This document shows, piece by piece, positions 42,711 through 44,521 of a stretch of DNA of 44,521 bases. The position numbers were made by a program, and so were the translations under genes. The stretch lies in assembly GCA_902493585.1 (NCBI GenBank), contig CABUPZ010000015.1:1-44521 (forward strand). The letters are read 5' to 3'. The first letter of the stretch is position 1. Every line of letters begins with the position of its first letter. The stretch comes from an uncultured Fusicatenibacter sp. Its GTDB lineage: Bacteria > Bacillota > Clostridia > Lachnospirales > Lachnospiraceae. Under the pieces are notes generated by a model. That model was given only the letters and a program-made list of their open reading frames with translations, ran no database searches and was not told the origin of the DNA.

Positions 42711-43028
42711 ATGGCAATTGAAAAAGTAAATGCTCAGAACTTCGAAGAAAAAGTAATCAACAACTCCGGACTGACCGTCGTAGACTTCTTTGCAACCTGG
42801 TGCGGACCGTGCAAAATGCTGGCGCCGATCCTGGACGAAACCGCAGCAGATCATCCGGACGTCACTTTCTGCAAGGTAGATATCGATGAGGAGATGTCTC
42901 TTGCCACCCAGTACCAGATCATGAGCGTGCCGACCCTGCTCTTTATCAAAAATGGGGAAGTGGTAAAAAAATCCATCGGTCTGATCTCCCCGGACGATCT
43001 GGAAGGCTTTATTGCCGCATGTAAATAA
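42711..43028 (+). CDS. trxA: Thioredoxin
   Basis: 105 aa, the standard size. It reduces disulfides in cytosolic proteins through the active site WCGPCK (about residues 28-33), preceded by TVVDFFAT; the cis-Pro segment SVPTLLFIKNGE and the glycine region before the C-terminal helix are in place. ATG 42711 has GGAGGT 7 bases upstream; an upstream in-frame ATG at 42696 contains the ribosome binding site and is not used. Thioredoxin could serve the class II ribonucleotide reductase elsewhere in the window. Next on the strand is the Crp/Fnr regulator, with its own promoter. Confidence 0.97.
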   Translation: MAIEKVNAQNFEEKVINNSGLTVVDFFATWCGPCKMLAPILDETAADHPDVTFCKVDIDEEMSLATQYQIMSVPTLLFIKNGEVVKKSIGLISPDDLEGFIAACK

Positions 43029-43034
43029 AAGGGA

Positions 43035-43063
43035 TTGTAAAATTTCTCATTTTCGATTACACT
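43035..43063 (+). promoter_or_regulatory. Promoter of the Crp/Fnr-type regulator
   Basis: TTGTAA (43035-43040), 17-base spacer, TACACT (43058-43063). The transcript should begin near 43070, at the edge of the 20-base stem-loop (43068-43110). Confidence 0.7.
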
Positions 43064-43067
43064 GGTT

Positions 43068-43110
43068 ATAGAAACGTAACAGTTCAGCCACTGAACTGTT
43101 ACGTTTCTAT
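43068..43110. repeat. Intergenic palindromic repeat, copy 6: perfect 20-bp inverted repeat
   Basis: Arms at 43068-43087 and 43091-43110 are exact reverse complements (ATAGAAACGTAACAGTTCAG and its complement) around a CCA loop. No T run follows in either direction. The core GTAACAGTTCAG-CCA-CTGAACTGTTAC resembles copy 2 closely. Confidence 0.85.
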
Positions 43111-43124
43111 GCCGGAAGTGTAAG

Positions 43125-43173
43125 TTTGGAAGTAAACTTCCAAATCTACCTTGATGACGCAGCCGGTGCGTCA
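43125..43173 (+). promoter_or_regulatory. Two further leader hairpins before the Crp/Fnr gene
   Basis: TTTGGAAG (43125-43132) pairs with CTTCCAAA (43137-43144); TGACGCA (43155-43161) pairs with TGCGTCA (43167-43173), ending 3 bases before the GGAGG ribosome binding site (43177-43181). With the 20-bp stem at 43068 they give a leader of three consecutive hairpins. Confidence 0.7.
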
Positions 43174-43186
43174 GATGGAGGAAAAA

Positions 43187-43906
43187 ATGAGCGAACAATC
43201 TTTTTCTATGCAATCTTATCTTGAACAATATTATCCCTTCTGGCCGCATCTGAATCCAAGAGAACGGGAACAGCTCTGCTCCTGTTCTCAGCTTCAGACC
43301 TGCCAAAAGGGAGATTTTTTATATTCCCACGACGATGACTGCCTCGGTATCCTGCTGGTCCTGAAAGGACAGCTCCGTATTTTTATCCAGTCCGGGGACA
43401 CGCGGGAAATCACCCTCTTCCGTGTGGGAGACGGACAGGTATGTACCCTTTCCGCTTCCTGTATCATCCAGGAAATCAACTTTGATATCCAGATTGAAGC
43501 GGACGAAGACACCGAGCTAATCGTTACGAATGTGTCCTGTTTCCGTACTTTAATGAATCAGAATATTTATGTGGAGAACTATATTTATAGAGAAACGACG
43601 GAACATTTTTCTGATGTGATGTGGGCCATGAACCAGATTCTTTTTTCCAGTTTTGACAAACGGCTTGCCGGTTATCTGCTGGACGAAGCGCTCCGCACCA
43701 AATCCAATGTTCTGCACACGACTCACGAGCAGATTGCCCGAAATCTTGGAAGCGCCCGGGAAGTAGTTTCCCGGATGCTGAAATATTTTGAGAAAGAAAA
43801 CATCGTGTCCCTCTCCCGTGGAATCGTGACGATCACAGATGAGAAACGGCTGAGATCCTGCATTTACGGAGAGAAACGGTGCAAATGCCAGGGACAGACT
43901 GAATGA
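43187..43906 (+). CDS. Crp/Fnr-family transcription regulator
   Basis: 239 aa. N-terminal cyclic-nucleotide-binding-type beta barrel (GDFLYSHDDDCLGILLVLKG, REITLFRVGDGQVCTLSASC), a long dimerisation helix (VENYIYRETTEHFSDVMWAM), and a C-terminal winged helix (THEQIARNLGSAREVVSRML, IVSLSRGIVTI). The cNMP phosphate-binding Arg motif is not evident, so cAMP is an unlikely ligand. Six cysteines lie in the sensor half (31, 33, 39, 52, 86, 92), suggesting redox or metal sensing, but the spacing is not that of classical Fnr. GGAGG is 5 bases before the ATG at 43187. It follows trxA, separated by its own promoter and structured leader. Confidence 0.92.
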   Translation: MSEQSFSMQSYLEQYYPFWPHLNPREREQLCSCSQLQTCQKGDFLYSHDDDCLGILLVLKGQLRIFIQSGDTREITLFRVGDGQVCTLSASCIIQEINFDIQIEADEDTELIVTNVSCFRTLMNQNIYVENYIYRETTEHFSDVMWAMNQILFSSFDKRLAGYLLDEALRTKSNVLHTTHEQIARNLGSAREVVSRMLKYFEKENIVSLSRGIVTITDEKRLRSCIYGEKRCKCQGQTE

Positions 43907-43960
43907 TATTCCGCGGTATCCTCTTCCACAGAAGAGTCCAGAGAACTTTTCTGTGAAAGG

Positions 43961-44007
43961 AAAAAAACTCTGTCAGCTTCCAGTCCGGAAGGTCTGACAG
44001 AGTTTTT
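43961..44007. terminator. Bidirectional terminator
   Basis: AAACTCTGTCAG (43965-43976) pairs with CTGACAGAGTTT (43994-44005), with an inner CTTCC/GGAAG pairing. T5 follows on the plus strand and T7 on the minus strand, serving the convergent Crp/Fnr gene and the small gene at 44014. Confidence 0.92.
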
Positions 44008-44013
44008 GCATGC

Positions 44014-44232
44014 TCAAATTTCACTAAACGTATACTTGCTCTTCCGTCCGCTGGTAACTACCTCATAACATACGCTGCCGTCATCCAGCTCCACTTTTGA
44101 GTATTCACTGAGTTTTGTGATATATTTTTTCATGTACTCGTCGAGATCTTCTGTCTCAATTTCTTCCACATAGCTGTTGGACTTTCCGTGACAGCTGTCA
44201 TACAGTTCTTTGATCATCTCATATCTTTTCAT
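44014..44232 (-). CDS. Small uncharacterised protein
   Basis: 72 aa, charged and soluble (about one third Lys/Glu/Asp), with no signal peptide, no membrane segment and a single Cys pair too far apart to suggest a zinc site. The N-terminal part (KRYEMIKELYDSCH, EEIETEDLDEYMKKYITKLS) is probably helical; the C-terminal part (VELDDGSVCYEVVTSGRKSKYTFSEI) looks like beta strands. I do not recognise the family. AGGAGG lies about 10 bases before the ATG, and a terminator follows at once, both of which support a real gene. It may be translationally coupled to the mini-ORF 44229-44297. Confidence 0.7.
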   Translation of the reverse strand: MKRYEMIKELYDSCHGKSNSYVEEIETEDLDEYMKKYITKLSEYSKVELDDGSVCYEVVTSGRKSKYTFSEI

Positions 44233-44297
44233 GCTTCTTTTACCTCCTCTGAATTTTCTGTCTTTTCAGCGACAACACCTTCTGTTATCTTCATCAT
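44229..44297 (-). CDS. Possible 22-aa mini-ORF coupled to the small gene
   Basis: Reading MMKITEGVVAEKTENSEEVK and two further residues, then TGA overlapping the next ATG as ATGA. GGAGG lies 10 bases before the first ATG (44297). The overlap and ribosome binding site suggest a leader peptide or a very small protein, but the AGGAGG of the next gene lies within the frame, so the reading could be chance. No homologue known to me. Confidence 0.35.
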   Translation of the reverse strand: MMKITEGVVAEKTENSEEVKEA

Positions 44298-44344
44298 ATA
44301 CCTTTTCCCTCCCACCGTCCAGCGATTTTTTTCGCCGCAGAGAT

Positions 44345-44382
44345 GTAAAAAAACCCCGAAAGCCTTACGACTTTCGGGGTTT
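44345..44382 (-). terminator. Terminator of the tuf-side transcript
   Basis: Minus strand: AAACCCCGAAAG (44371-44382 side) pairs with CTTTCGGGGTTT (44351-44362), followed by T7. It lies 50 bases downstream of the tuf stop codon, where a tuf terminator is expected. Confidence 0.9.
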
Positions 44383-44432
44383 CTGCGCTTGGATACAATC
44401 TATTTTATTTAGATATTAAAATTCAACTAAAA

Positions 44433-44489
44433 TTAGTCTAATACGGATGCAACACGGCCTGATCCTACAGTACGTCCACCTTCACGATA
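44433..44489 (-). pseudogene. tuf: 3' remnant of tuf (elongation factor Tu)
   Basis: The minus strand encodes REGGRTVGSGRVASVLD and a stop codon (44433-44435), the C terminus of EF-Tu, followed by a good terminator. Upstream of the Arg codon the homology breaks off: the usual RFAI is replaced by DKTGLKY, and in-frame stops TGA and TAA lie within about 25 bases of the break. Either this is a tuf fragment left by recombination, or the window ends at a contig edge with a misjoined or poor sequence, which is common at duplicated tuf genes. Confidence 0.7.
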
Positions 44490-44521
44490 CTTTAATCCCG
44501 TTTTATCTCATATTTTTTATG

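Noticed and set aside
1..44521. CRISPR array, IS element or prophage
   Set aside because: No regularly spaced direct repeats with unique spacers, no transposase or integrase, no phage structural gene; the only regular repeats code for wall-binding modules.

Overview
The window looks like chromosome of an anaerobic Firmicute of the Lachnospiraceae type (Clostridia). Supporting signs are a PolC-type replicative polymerase, class III fructose-bisphosphatase, a B12-dependent ribonucleotide reductase, AsnA, the DUF5716/DUF5717-type gene pair, strong AGGAGG ribosome binding sites, sigma-A promoters with 17-base spacers, and moderate GC. I see no phage, IS element, rRNA or CRISPR array. Genus and species cannot be fixed from sequence alone.

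Layout. (1) 1-71: 5' part of a minus-strand tRNA-Ser(UGA) with its own promoter. (2) 279-9504, minus: an operon read from 9504 down, starting with a three-gene uncharacterised module (a 1177-aa scaffold-like protein, an Hsp70/actin-fold-like protein, a TPR protein), then a TrpA-like protein lacking the catalytic Glu, then rnz, tsaD and ispD. (3) 9592-17275, minus: ispG, polC, fbp. (4) 17488-20494, plus: a small membrane protein, an XpaC-like protein and a TelA-like protein. (5) 20557-25706, minus: nrdJ, larC2, larE, thyA, folA, i.e. deoxynucleotide and folate genes with two nickel-pincer-cofactor genes inside. (6) 25921-35392: a secreted L,D-transpeptidase with choline-binding-like repeats; divergent from it a LicC-like choline-phosphate cytidylyltransferase; then a minus-strand glycerophosphodiester uptake and breakdown operon (ugpC-A-E-B, GDPD, HAD phosphatase). 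(7) 35822-37003, minus: an LCP cell-wall ligase. (8) 37228-38985, plus: mnmM and asnA. (9) 39050-42430, minus: a SWIM/SNF2 helicase. (10) 42711-43906, plus: thioredoxin and a Crp/Fnr regulator. (11) 44014-44297, minus: one small gene and a possible coupled mini-ORF, followed at the right edge by a tuf 3' remnant.

How genes may work together. Region 6 reads as one phosphocholine economy: import of glycerophosphodiesters such as glycerophosphocholine, cleavage by GDPD, possible glycerol-3-phosphate dephosphorylation, choline activation, and a surface enzyme that could bind the resulting choline decorations. The choline kinase and the phosphocholine transferase are not in the window. The three-gene module at 3927-9504 is the best candidate for an undescribed system: an Hsp70-like protein with altered nucleotide motifs, fixed in an operon with a TPR protein and a very large solenoid-like partner.

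A short palindromic repeat family (core near CTGAACTG) sits only in intergenic DNA, in at least six places. At two of them (mnmM and the Crp/Fnr gene) it lies just downstream of promoters that share 13 identical bases.
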